64,000 nucleotides of DNA from Eubacteriales bacterium (GTDB lineage: Bacteria > Bacillota > Clostridia > Lachnospirales > Lachnospiraceae): NCBI GenBank assembly GCA_030533405.1, contig JAUNJF010000006.1, forward strand, positions 62,001-126,000. The letters are read 5' to 3'. Both the position numbers and the translations under genes were made by a program. Below the pieces are notes generated by a model. That model worked only from the letters and a program-made list of their open reading frames with translations, searched no databases and had not been told where the DNA came from. Below are positions 27,286-35,910 of this stretch, one piece after another. The number at the start of each line of letters is the position of its first letter. Within the stretch, counting starts at the first letter, position 1.

Positions 27286-27294
27286 TGCTATAAT
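27286..27294 (+). promoter_or_regulatory. Extended -10 promoter of the zinc-ribbon/TPM operon
   Basis: TGCTATAAT fits TGnTATAAT, with a weak TTGTGG 17 bases upstream of the -10. It lies 51 bases before the start codon at 27346. Confidence 0.6.
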
Positions 27295-27345
27295 TATTTT
27301 GTTTTTTGTTTATAAAGAATACAAATGATTGATAGGAGATAAGAT

Positions 27346-29217
27346 ATGTATGAATGCCCGAATTGTAGCGGTAATTTGGTGTTTGATATCGTATCACAGA
27401 GGATAAAGTGTCCGAATTGCGATTCTAAGTTTGATCCATATGAAGTTACAAATCAAAAAGAATTAGAACATCAGGATTCTATGGATATGAATGTTTTTAT
27501 GTGTACACAGTGTTCTGGTGTTATTTATAGTACAGATGATGCTGCAACTGCTTTTTGTAGTTATTGTGGAGCGACATCAGTGTTGACAAGCAGGCTGGTT
27601 CAAAAGAAGCGTCCGCGTTATATTATCCCATTTAAAAAAACAAAAAAGGATTGTAAGGATGCCTATATAAGTCTGATGAAAAAGGCGTGGTATGCACCAA
27701 GAGAGTTGCGAAATCCAAAGTATATCAAAGAATTCCGTGGTATTTATATGCCATATTGGATTTATGATGTTACTCAAAAGGGATATGTGCAAATTGAGGG
27801 AAAGACCGTTAGATATAAAGGAGATTATAAGTATACCGACCATTATCAGTTGGGGTTTGATTTGGATAATGAGTATGATGGAATTGCTTATGATGCATCA
27901 CCATCTTTTGCAGATTCAATTAGTGAAAAGGTTGCGCCATTTGAGATGCGATGGTTGAAAGAGTTTACGCCTTCGTTTTTGAGTGGGTTTTATGCAGATA
28001 TGGCAGATGTTGATGAGGATGTCTATGGACAGGATGCTAAGATTATTGCTGCGCAGGGTACAAAAAGACAACTGCAGCATTATAAAGAAATTCAAAAATA
28101 TGATACAAAGATTACGATTCCAATGGTAATAAACAAGTGTCATACAAATCTGGAAAAGATTGATTCTGCGATGTTGCCTGTTTGGTTCATGTCATATCGT
28201 AATCATGATCGAATTGCTTATGCAATTGTAAATGGACAGACTGGAAAAGTAGTGGCAGATATTCCGGTAGATTTGAAACGATATTATATGGGAAGTGCTT
28301 TTTTAGCTGTGCCGATTTTTATAATATTGAATTTGTTTTTAACATTGACACCGAAGACGTTGCTTTTGGTTATTTGCTTTATCTCATTATTTGCAATTAT
28401 GTTACATGATAATGAAATGAAACAAATCTCTATCCGCGAAAGCAATTCTGATGATAAGGGATTGTTGGCATATAAGGATAAAAAAAGACGTGAAAAGCGT
28501 CGAAAACAGGAAGAAGCACTGCGATTGGCAGAAGAACGTATTCGTCAAGCGGAGGAAATGGAGCGAGCGGAAAGAGAAAGAAAAGAAGAAACTGCTGTTA
28601 CGCAGGAAAGGGTAACTTACAAATCGTCATTAAAGTTGGCAGATACGCCAGAAACAGAAGAGGTGTTACGTTTTGTTGAAAATGAAGATACCCCTTTTTC
28701 AAATCCTGATTTTGTTGCAAAAGAGAGAAATATTAAACCAGATTTGATTACAATTGATGATGTGAATGAAGATGATGAGGCACAATATGAGCCGATTGAA
28801 AAGAATGTGGCCAAGACCAGCTTTGTATTACAATCTGTAGTTTTGGTTGTTCTTATGGCAGCAGCTGTTGCAATTCATATATTTGCTCCAGAAATCGGAG
28901 TCAGTGGTTATTTCTTTAGTATACCGATTGTAACATTTGTGGCAATTCTTTATGGATGCTTTAGCATGAAACATGGTAGTGAAGTTGCGGCGAAAAAAGG
29001 AAAGGGCGCAATTGGCGCGATTCTTTCTTGCGTACTTGCTTCAGGAATTTGTATATGGAATCCTGTACAGGATATTTTTTATTATGGTGCAGTTGTGGTG
29101 GCAGTTGTAATGATGATTATTACATTAGCTGATTTGATTGCAAGTTACAATTTGTTGGCAATGAGAAAATTGCCTCAGTTTGAACGTACAGGAGGTGATG
29201 ATCGTGCAGACATTTAG
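27346..29217 (+). CDS. Double zinc-ribbon membrane protein of unknown function
   Basis: The 623-residue protein opens with a zinc ribbon (CPNC at residues 4-7 and CPNC ~25) and has a second one at ~53-75 (CTQC..CSYC). A soluble domain (~85-315) follows, containing RGIYMPYWIYD and a PVWFMSYR segment. Then come two hydrophobic helices, a long charged Arg/Glu-rich coiled coil (~380-425), an acidic region and three or four C-terminal helices. Proteins like this occur beside TPM-domain proteins in Clostridia; the function is unknown. It overlaps the TPM gene by 14 bases. Confidence 0.85.
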   Translation: MYECPNCSGNLVFDIVSQRIKCPNCDSKFDPYEVTNQKELEHQDSMDMNVFMCTQCSGVIYSTDDAATAFCSYCGATSVLTSRLVQKKRPRYIIPFKKTKKDCKDAYISLMKKAWYAPRELRNPKYIKEFRGIYMPYWIYDVTQKGYVQIEGKTVRYKGDYKYTDHYQLGFDLDNEYDGIAYDASPSFADSISEKVAPFEMRWLKEFTPSFLSGFYADMADVDEDVYGQDAKIIAAQGTKRQLQHYKEIQKYDTKITIPMVINKCHTNLEKIDSAMLPVWFMSYRNHDRIAYAIVNGQTGKVVADIPVDLKRYYMGSAFLAVPIFIILNLFLTLTPKTLLLVICFISLFAIMLHDNEMKQISIRESNSDDKGLLAYKDKKRREKRRKQEEALRLAEERIRQAEEMERAERERKEETAVTQERVTYKSSLKLADTPETEEVLRFVENEDTPFSNPDFVAKERNIKPDLITIDDVNEDDEAQYEPIEKNVAKTSFVLQSVVLVVLMAAAVAIHIFAPEIGVSGYFFSIPIVTFVAILYGCFSMKHGSEVAAKKGKGAIGAILSCVLASGICIWNPVQDIFYYGAVVVAVVMMIITLADLIASYNLLAMRKLPQFERTGGDDRADI

Positions 29218-30010
29218 TGGAAACAAAAGAAATATATTTGCAATTTTGTTTTTGGTATTGTTTGTGTTGGGAAATAGTTTATTGCCTGGTTGGATGACTT
29301 ACGCAAGTGAAGCTGCAACGACATATCAGAATGCAGATACAAAATATCAGGCAATTTGTAAGGATGATGCAGATTTATTATCAGCTGCTGAAGAAAAATC
29401 AATGTTGGAAGCAATGCAGCCAATCACGCAATATGGAAACGTTGCGTTTGTTTCGACAAATCATGCTTCGGCTGGTACAAGTGCTTATGCACAATCTGAG
29501 TATAGTCAATTGTTTGGGACATCTGCAGCGACCATGTTTGTGATTGATATGGATAATCGACAGATTTATATTTATTCTGGGCAAGAAATGTATAAAGAAC
29601 TTACGAAAAGTTATGCCAATACAATTACTGATAATGTATATAAGTATGCATCCAGCGGGGATTATTATACATGCGCGAGTGAAGCATTTGCGCAGATGTA
29701 TGCTGTGATTGATGGTCAAAGAATTGCGAAACCGATGAAAAATATAAGTAATGTGATGTTGGCAATTGCTTTGGCAATCTTAATCAATTATTTTGTGGTT
29801 CGTTTTGTTTCAGATGCCAGAAAACCAAAAGAAAATGCTTTGTTTGATGCAATGAAAGTGACGCAGTCTATTAAAAATTTTGATGCAGACTTGCGTTATA
29901 CCGATAAAAAGTATTGTCCTCAAAGTAGTAGCAGTTCTTCTGGTGGTGGTTTTTCCGGCGGAGGCGGCGGTGGAGGCTTCTCTGGTGGAGGCGGCGGTCA
30001 CAGCTTTTAA
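29204..30010 (+). CDS. TPM-domain protein with glycine-rich tail
   Basis: The 268-residue protein has a signal peptide (to about residue 35), a TPM domain (~50-175: DDADLLSAAEEKSMLEAMQ.., MFVIDMDNRQIYIYSGQE), a membrane helix (~182-203) and a Gly/Ser-rich C-terminus ending GGGGHSF. TPM domains of the YgcG/TLP18.3 type are membrane-associated and implicated in phosphatase or photosystem repair roles in other organisms; the role here is unknown. A GTG start at 29204 fits best, 8 bases after GGAGG; the ATG at 29198 is too close to it. It overlaps the zinc-ribbon gene, so the two are probably partners. Confidence 0.85.
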   Translation: MQTFSGNKRNIFAILFLVLFVLGNSLLPGWMTYASEAATTYQNADTKYQAICKDDADLLSAAEEKSMLEAMQPITQYGNVAFVSTNHASAGTSAYAQSEYSQLFGTSAATMFVIDMDNRQIYIYSGQEMYKELTKSYANTITDNVYKYASSGDYYTCASEAFAQMYAVIDGQRIAKPMKNISNVMLAIALAILINYFVVRFVSDARKPKENALFDAMKVTQSIKNFDADLRYTDKKYCPQSSSSSSGGGFSGGGGGGGFSGGGGGHSF

Positions 30011-30083
30011 TGATACAAAAGTTGCATCCAAGAATACAGATAGTGTTCTTGGATGTTGTTGGATATAGAAAAATGGAGTGAAT

Positions 30084-30680
30084 ATGGATAAACAACGATT
30101 AGATCAGCAGTTTTCATTTATACGAGAAATAGACAAAGAAAAGTTTATTGGAAGACAAACTTATTTGACAGATGCTGTGCGTAAGGAAAATGATGCAGAG
30201 CATGCATGGCATATGGCAATTATGGTATTATTATTAAATGAGTATGCGAATGAGGATATTGATAAGCTTCGAACGATGAGTATGCTATTAATTCATGATT
30301 TGGTTGAAATATATGCTGGAGACACTTATGCATATGATGAGGAAGGAAAAAAGACACAGGAAATTCGTGAACAAGAGGCGGCAAAGCGTTTGTTTGGAAT
30401 GCTTCCAGAAGATCAAAGAGATGAGATGAAAGCGTTGTGGGAAGAGTTTGAAGACAGACAAACAAAAGAAGCAAAGTTTGCAAGAACATTGGATAATATA
30501 CAGCCAATGATGTTAAATGCTGCAACCGATGGAAAAGCTTGGGAGGAGCATGGTGTTCATTTAAGCCAGATTTTGAAACGAAATGAAAAAACTGCAGAAG
30601 GCTCTGCAGTTTTGTGGGAATATGCAAAGGAGAATTTTATACAACCAAATATCGAAAAGAATCGAATTCAAACAGATTAA
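30084..30680 (+). CDS. HD-domain hydrolase (YfbR-like)
   Basis: The 198-residue protein is an HD_3-type metal-dependent phosphohydrolase. The first His is in AEHAWHMA, the HD doublet in LLIHDLVEIYAGD and a later Asp in RTLDNIQPMMLN. Relatives such as YfbR are 5'-deoxynucleotidases, so a nucleotide substrate is likely but not proven. The ATG at 30084 follows GGAG by 5 bases. The 3' end overlaps the convergent AraC-type gene by 4 bases and contains that gene's terminator hairpin. Confidence 0.88.
   Translation: MDKQRLDQQFSFIREIDKEKFIGRQTYLTDAVRKENDAEHAWHMAIMVLLLNEYANEDIDKLRTMSMLLIHDLVEIYAGDTYAYDEEGKKTQEIREQEAAKRLFGMLPEDQRDEMKALWEEFEDRQTKEAKFARTLDNIQPMMLNAATDGKAWEEHGVHLSQILKRNEKTAEGSAVLWEYAKENFIQPNIEKNRIQTD
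30582..30613 (-). terminator. Terminator of the AraC-type gene, embedded in the HD-hydrolase gene
   Basis: On the minus strand AAAACTGCAGA pairs with TCTGCAGTTTT (11 bp, 4-base loop) and runs into six T. It lies 64-95 bases beyond the AraC-type stop codon, entirely inside the 3' end of the opposing coding sequence. Confidence 0.8.
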
Positions 30681-31432
30681 CTCTCTTCTTCTGATAATTC
30701 TGTATCACGGAAATGCAAGGCGCGATATTTGGTAGGTGTTAATCCAGTTCGTTTTTTAAAAATTTCGGTGAAATAGCTTTGGCTTGGGAATGCAAGCGTA
30801 GAAGCGATTTGTGCTGGACTATATTCGGAATAAAGCAACATATTTTGGGCAGTTTCTATTTTGCGAGATTGAATGTACTCGCTGACGGAGCTGCCCGTTT
30901 CCTGTTTAAAAAGACGGGAAAGATAGGCGTTGCTTAACCCGGTATGCTCTGCTAATAAATCTATGGTGATTCTGGTGTGTAAATGATCGTATATATAATC
31001 AATACAGCGTGCAATATGCTTAGAGCAGACTTTTTTCTTTCGCAGTTTTTTCATTCGATTTGTATAATCCTCGCACATCGAAACATGTAGTTTTGATATT
31101 TCGGTATCTGTTTTTGCTTTGTCAACTTTTTGGATATAAAAATCGCTGAGACTGTAGGCAGTAGCAACTTCCATGCCACCTTCAATGCAATATCGTGCAA
31201 CGAGAGCTGTTGTGATAACAAAGTGATATTTCAGACTTTGTAATGGGTTGTTGGAAAGGGTGCCTAACCCTTCTTTTTTGGCCAAAGGGATTTCACAAAG
31301 TTCACGAATACGGCTAAGATTACCTGATTTGATGACAGAATAAAATTCTAATTCTGGATTATATGGTGCACGTAAAATATCATTTTCTCTTTGGATAAAT
31401 TCCTGATAAAACAATTCCTTTTGAAGGCTCAT
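30677..31432 (-). CDS. AraC-family transcriptional regulator
   Basis: The 251-residue protein has a C-terminal AraC/XylS DNA-binding domain (~145-245) with two helix-turn-helix units: ITIDLLAEHTGLSNAYLSRLFKQ and PAQIASTLAFPSQSYFTEIFKKRTG, the latter holding the family signature. The N-terminal ~140 residues are helical and are not a cupin, so the ligand is unknown. AAAGGGG lies 9 bases upstream of the ATG. It is divergent from the DegV gene, a possible target. Confidence 0.93.
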   Translation of the reverse strand: MSLQKELFYQEFIQRENDILRAPYNPELEFYSVIKSGNLSRIRELCEIPLAKKEGLGTLSNNPLQSLKYHFVITTALVARYCIEGGMEVATAYSLSDFYIQKVDKAKTDTEISKLHVSMCEDYTNRMKKLRKKKVCSKHIARCIDYIYDHLHTRITIDLLAEHTGLSNAYLSRLFKQETGSSVSEYIQSRKIETAQNMLLYSEYSPAQIASTLAFPSQSYFTEIFKKRTGLTPTKYRALHFRDTELSEEES

Positions 31433-31530
31433 ATGGATGCCCCTTTCTTTTATCTATATGTTCTTACTGAATTATATCATATATTTATTAAAATTAATAA
31501 TTGAGTCAGTTTTTATTGAAATTTGAGTTG

Positions 31531-31559
31531 TTGACAGTGCAACAATTATACTCTATACT
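31531..31559 (+). promoter_or_regulatory. Sigma-A promoter of the first degV-family gene
   Basis: A perfect TTGACA and TATACT are separated by 17 bases, 36 bases before the start codon at 31596. Confidence 0.85.
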
Positions 31560-31595
31560 TTTTAGGCTATGAATATGAAGAAATGGAGAAGAAAA

Positions 31596-32438
31596 ATGGC
31601 AATACATGTAATAACAGATTCTGCATCAGATATTTTGGAAAATGAATATGAGAATTTACAAATTTTACCAATGACAGTAACATTTGGTGAGTATGAATAT
31701 CAGGATGGATTAACACTTGGAAAAAAAGAATTTTATGAGAAATTGATTGAAAGTGATACATTGCCAATTACAAGCCAAATTACACCGTTTGGTTTTGAAG
31801 AGGCTATTTTACCTTATGTGGAGGCGGGAGAACAGGTTTTATTGATTACATTGTCTGGAAAGTTATCTGGTACATGGCAAAATGCGGCAGTGATAGCAGA
31901 AGATTATCCGAATCAGGTGTATGTCGTAGATAGTGAAAATGCAAGTATTGGACAGCGCATTTTGATAGAATGTGCCTTACGCATGATAAAAGAAGAAAAA
32001 ACAATAGATGAGATTGTAACAGAATTAAATGTAATAAAGAAAAAGATTCATTTTGTTGCATTGCTTGATACCTTGGAATATTTGAAAAAAGGTGGACGTA
32101 TTTCAAAAGCGGCTGCGATTGCAGGTGGATTATTATCTATTAAGCCTGTGATTGCTATAGAAAATGGGGAAGTAAATGTATTAGGAAAAGCAAGAGGATC
32201 AAAGCAGGGTAATAATTTGATTACTGAACAGATTAAAAAATATGGAGAGATTGATTTTTCCATGCCATATTATCTTGCATATACAGGTTTAAGTGATGAA
32301 ATGATTAAAAAGTATCAAAAAGATAATGCACATTTGTGGGAAAATGAAGCAGACGAATTACCAATTTCAATTGTAGGATGTGCAATTGGTACGCATATTG
32401 GACCAGGTGCAATTGGGGTTGCATGGATTGAAAAATAG
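31596..32438 (+). CDS. DegV-family fatty-acid-binding protein
   Basis: The 280-residue protein begins IHVITDSASDI and has SQITPFGFEEA, a SGKLSGTWQNA loop and LEYLKKGGRISKAAA, all typical of DegV/FakB proteins. FakB proteins bind a fatty acid for phosphorylation by FakA. The ATG at 31596 follows GGAG by 8 bases; the earlier in-frame ATG at 31569 lacks a ribosome binding site. A second member of the family lies at 47928; no fakA kinase gene is in the window. Confidence 0.93.
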   Translation: MAIHVITDSASDILENEYENLQILPMTVTFGEYEYQDGLTLGKKEFYEKLIESDTLPITSQITPFGFEEAILPYVEAGEQVLLITLSGKLSGTWQNAAVIAEDYPNQVYVVDSENASIGQRILIECALRMIKEEKTIDEIVTELNVIKKKIHFVALLDTLEYLKKGGRISKAAAIAGGLLSIKPVIAIENGEVNVLGKARGSKQGNNLITEQIKKYGEIDFSMPYYLAYTGLSDEMIKKYQKDNAHLWENEADELPISIVGCAIGTHIGPGAIGVAWIEK

Positions 32439-32575
32439 AGCGCAAAGATTCGGTAAAATCATTGATGTTTCGCTTACTATGTTGTATAATTTATATAATT
32501 AGTATTATATCATAAGATGATTGTGTTTACTGACAATAGATGAGTTCAGCTAGTGGAGAAGGTTCGGTGATGTGA

Positions 32576-34495
32576 ATGGCAAAAAAGAGGGTTGCAGTTT
32601 TTGGAAATGCATGGGGATATGAATTTTTTCAGCTGATTATGCGAGGTGTTCAAAAATACGCCAAAGAACATACAGTAGATGTGGATTTTTTTGTAAATTA
32701 TTCTTCAGAGCATGTATCAGAAAGTATCAAAATTGGAGAAATGAATCTGTATCGATTGCCAGACTTGAATTGTTATGATGGTGTAATCGTAATGGCGAAT
32801 TCTATTAATGTGCAAGCTGAAAGGGATTTTTTACAAGAAGAATTGCGTAAGGCAAAGATTCCGTGTGTTTGTTTGGAATATGAGCTTGAAGGATTGAATT
32901 TTATGGGCTCGGATAATTATTCAGGTATGTATGAACTTGCACAACATGTTTTTGATGTACATGGCGCTAGAAATATTTTGTATATTGGAGGTCCAAAGGA
33001 TAATACAGAAGCACAACAGAGACGGCAAGCAGTTATAGATGTTGCAAAAGAATACGGAGTTCCTGTTACAGATGAGAATTTTATTTATGGTGATTGGTCG
33101 TTTTATTTTGGCGGTGCTTATGTAATACAATACCTTGAAAAAAATGGCAAATTGCCCGATGCAATTATTTGTGCCAATGATGTTATGGCAATTGGTATTT
33201 GTGAAATGTTACCAACAATCGGATATAAGGCAGGAATAGATGTTGCTGTGACCGGATTTGACGGATTGCGTCAAGGTGCGATGTATTATCCATCTATCAC
33301 ATCTGTTGGACGCAATTGGAATTCTATGGGTTATGTTGCAATGCAACAGATTCTCGAGGAAAAACCTGCTAAAACGCCGAAGCGAATTGAACTAAAATCC
33401 AGTCTTTCACTTGGAGAAAGTTGTGGATGCGAATTATGTAAAGAGAAGTTAGAATTACGACGCTTAGGTGATAAGGAACAGGGAAAAAAGTATGTAGGGA
33501 ATGTGGAATTAGATATTCACATGCGAATGATGTATGGTGTGATGCATAATTGCTCTGAATTGCATGAATTGCATGAAAAGTTGTCTCCGTTTATTCGAAA
33601 TGAGGGACATTATTATGAATCGGATGCATTTTTCTTATGCTTGGATCCGAAATTTTTCTTACCCCAAATGGAAGATGAAGAGTTATTAAAAACAGTTGGA
33701 TATCCTGAAAAAATGGTAGTTGCAACAGGGGTGTATGAAGGTAATATAATGCCAGTTGAAGAAATAAGTTCAGTAGATATAGTACCCAGCTATGTAAGAC
33801 AATCAGAAAAGGAAAATATTATGTTAGTTGTTTCCTTATTCTTGGAGGAAAAGACGATAGGATATGTTGCAATGAGAGCAGATGAGATGCAATTTCAGGA
33901 GATGGCATTGTATTTGTGGTCTAGACATATCACACAGAATTTGGAGCAAATACGTCAAAATATTCAGATTAATGCTTTGACAGCGCAGTTAATGCTTCTT
34001 TCTACAACAGATGGAATGACGGGTCTTTATAATCGACGTGGATATACAAAGATTGTACAACCGTATTATGAACAAAATATCGAGCAGGATAATAATATGG
34101 CGTTTATCATGTGTGATATCGATGATATGAAGACAATAAATGATGAGCATGGTCATTTATTTGGCGATTTGGCTATCTGTACATTGGCAAATGCAATTAA
34201 GGAAAGTATTCCAGCGCAATGGTATGGTTGTCGATATGGTGGGGATGAATTTTTGATTATTGGTACGTGTAATCAGGAAGATGAGATACAACATATTGTT
34301 ACGTTGATTGAGGAGAATATAAAGAAACAGGTTGCAGTCTCTAAAATGCCAGTTGAACTTGTAGCAAGTATCGGTGGTATTATGATTGATGCGAATAAGA
34401 AGTTTTCGTTAGAAGCTGCTGTGAAGTATGCAGATGATAGAATGTATGAAATAAAAAGTGCACATAAAGCACGATATGGTGGGCAGATTCGATAG
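32576..34495 (+). CDS. Soluble sugar-sensor (LacI-type)/GGDEF diguanylate cyclase, second copy
   Basis: The 639-residue protein is built like the one at 15963. A LacI/GalR-type ligand-binding domain (~1-285: VAVFGNAWGYEFF, ICANDVMAIG, AVTGFDG, SITSVG) has no helix-turn-helix or membrane segment. A short Cys-containing junction (ESCGCELC) follows, then a middle region and a GGDEF domain (~477-639) with TDGMTGLYNRRGY, CDIDDMK and CRYGGDEF (~552-559). No RxxD I-site is seen. It is probably a cytoplasmic cyclase sensing a sugar or related ligand. The VirD4-like gene follows after 33 bases and may be co-transcribed. Confidence 0.9.
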   Translation: MAKKRVAVFGNAWGYEFFQLIMRGVQKYAKEHTVDVDFFVNYSSEHVSESIKIGEMNLYRLPDLNCYDGVIVMANSINVQAERDFLQEELRKAKIPCVCLEYELEGLNFMGSDNYSGMYELAQHVFDVHGARNILYIGGPKDNTEAQQRRQAVIDVAKEYGVPVTDENFIYGDWSFYFGGAYVIQYLEKNGKLPDAIICANDVMAIGICEMLPTIGYKAGIDVAVTGFDGLRQGAMYYPSITSVGRNWNSMGYVAMQQILEEKPAKTPKRIELKSSLSLGESCGCELCKEKLELRRLGDKEQGKKYVGNVELDIHMRMMYGVMHNCSELHELHEKLSPFIRNEGHYYESDAFFLCLDPKFFLPQMEDEELLKTVGYPEKMVVATGVYEGNIMPVEEISSVDIVPSYVRQSEKENIMLVVSLFLEEKTIGYVAMRADEMQFQEMALYLWSRHITQNLEQIRQNIQINALTAQLMLLSTTDGMTGLYNRRGYTKIVQPYYEQNIEQDNNMAFIMCDIDDMKTINDEHGHLFGDLAICTLANAIKESIPAQWYGCRYGGDEFLIIGTCNQEDEIQHIVTLIEENIKKQVAVSKMPVELVASIGGIMIDANKKFSLEAAVKYADDRMYEIKSAHKARYGGQIR

Positions 34496-34528
34496 ATGCT
34501 CTGAAGTTAAAACGATGGAGGATTAACA

Positions 34529-35851
34529 ATGGGTATAATAGATCATTTTAAAGGAATGGACATGGACTTTTCGAGTAAATGTCGTCAAGTGGATGAGTTA
34601 AAGATGGAATGTGCTAGAAGTAATCGTGGAACAACCGCATTTTCCAGTCTTTTATCTATGAGTAGAGATTTTGATCAGACAAGACGTAATAATAATATGT
34701 TGGTGTTTGATGAAAAGGAAAGTAATTTTGATTTGGTATTGGATAATTTAAAGGACGATAACTGTAATTATGTTGTTGTTGATTTTGATGGCGCGTATTA
34801 TCAGGAAATGGCAAATGATTTTGCTATGAGAGGATTTGCTGTCAAAAAAATTAATTTGATGGATGTTGAAAACAGTGATGGATACAATCCGTTTTCTTAT
34901 ACGCAGGATGAAATTGATGTTGATATTTTAGTGCAGTGTATTGTTGCGAATACCAATTCCAGTTATTATATGCGTGCATCCATAGGGGAACGTATTATCA
35001 TCAATAATTTAGAAAAGACATTTTTAAAGATATTGATTTCCTGTTATATGAAATATGGAACCTCTAAGACTATGAATGCGGCAGTGAATTTATTGAGTGG
35101 AGAGGATAGAGAGGTTAAATTAGATCGTTTGTTTTCCGGTATGTTCCCGCAGGGACCGAATGAGATGGAGTGCAATCGTTATAAGGTGTTTAAACAGGAA
35201 GCAGGGGATCGTTTTTCTGATATTGTAAGTTCCTGCGCAGATCGTATTGAGATATTCAAAGAAGATCGTATGATTGCATTGGCAAAGAAAGAACCATTAC
35301 AGTTTGAACATTTATATCTTGGAAAGCAGGTATTATTTATTATGATACCATCTAACATGAGGCAAGCAGAGTTATTAACTTCTGTAATTTTGTCACAAAT
35401 TTGTAATATGTTATGTAATGAGTCTCGTCGTAATAACAAAGATCGTACGGTGATGATGTACTTTAATTACTTTGCTGATTTGGGTATGGTTGTAGACTTA
35501 GAACGTTTGATATCACAATTTCCACATTTTAACCTGGGATGTATGCTTCATGTGAATAGTTTTGCGAAACTCGGTCAAATCTATAAAGATTGGGAAGTGA
35601 TATTGGAAGCCTGTGATTCCATGGTGTATTTGGGATTGAATGATGATCCAACACATCAGTATGTATTAGAACATGCAGATTCTGTTATGATTCGTAAAAA
35701 GAGAATGATGGGGAAAGAGATGTATGTTTCTGCTCAATTAAAAATAGATGAGATTAGAGATATGGATGCAAATGATTGTATTGCGGTTGTAAAAGGAATA
35801 GGAACATTCTTGACACCGAGATGTGGAAGATGGATTGATTTAGATAATTGA
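34529..35851 (+). CDS. VirD4/TraG-like protein with degenerate nucleotide-binding motifs
   Basis: The 440-residue protein lines up with the ATPase domain of type IV coupling proteins. NNNMLVFD..CNYVVVDFDGAYYQ matches the strand-P-loop-strand and DPKG region, and INLMDVENSDGYNPFSY matches the usual GY.V..NL..P..S..YNPF segment. The later FNYFADLGMVVDLERLISQ, the Q-loop region and YLGLNDDPTHQYV match the DEFANIG motif and what follows it. The Walker A GxGKT is replaced by EKESN, DPKG by DFDG and the Walker B DE by NY, so ATP hydrolysis looks lost. No N-terminal membrane helices and no conjugation genes are present. A GGAGG ribosome binding site lies 8 bases upstream. Function unknown; a structural or regulatory role is inferred. 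Confidence 0.7.
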   Translation: MGIIDHFKGMDMDFSSKCRQVDELKMECARSNRGTTAFSSLLSMSRDFDQTRRNNNMLVFDEKESNFDLVLDNLKDDNCNYVVVDFDGAYYQEMANDFAMRGFAVKKINLMDVENSDGYNPFSYTQDEIDVDILVQCIVANTNSSYYMRASIGERIIINNLEKTFLKILISCYMKYGTSKTMNAAVNLLSGEDREVKLDRLFSGMFPQGPNEMECNRYKVFKQEAGDRFSDIVSSCADRIEIFKEDRMIALAKKEPLQFEHLYLGKQVLFIMIPSNMRQAELLTSVILSQICNMLCNESRRNNKDRTVMMYFNYFADLGMVVDLERLISQFPHFNLGCMLHVNSFAKLGQIYKDWEVILEACDSMVYLGLNDDPTHQYVLEHADSVMIRKKRMMGKEMYVSAQLKIDEIRDMDANDCIAVVKGIGTFLTPRCGRWIDLDN

Positions 35852-35854
35852 TAA

Positions 35855-35910
35855 CAAATAAAGCGAGCTATTCAACTGGGATTAACCAGTGGATAAGCTC
35901 GCTTTATTTG
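35855..35910 (+). terminator. Hairpin terminator overlapping the end of the opposing small gene
   Basis: A perfect 15-bp stem (CAAATAAAGCGAGCT with AGCTCGCTTTATTTG) encloses a smaller ACTGG/CCAGT hairpin. It begins 4 bases after the VirD4-like stop codon and overlaps the last codons of the minus-strand 65-residue gene. T runs are interrupted (TTTATTTG), so its strength is uncertain; it could act on either strand. Confidence 0.65.

Noticed and set aside
29880-30095. Repetitive GGT/GGC-rich tract near 29935-30000
   Set aside because: It encodes the Gly-rich tail of the TPM protein and is not a separate repeat element.
34529-35851. Integrative conjugative element around the VirD4-like gene
   Set aside because: No relaxase, VirB4, integrase or attachment repeats are present; neighbours are housekeeping and signalling genes.
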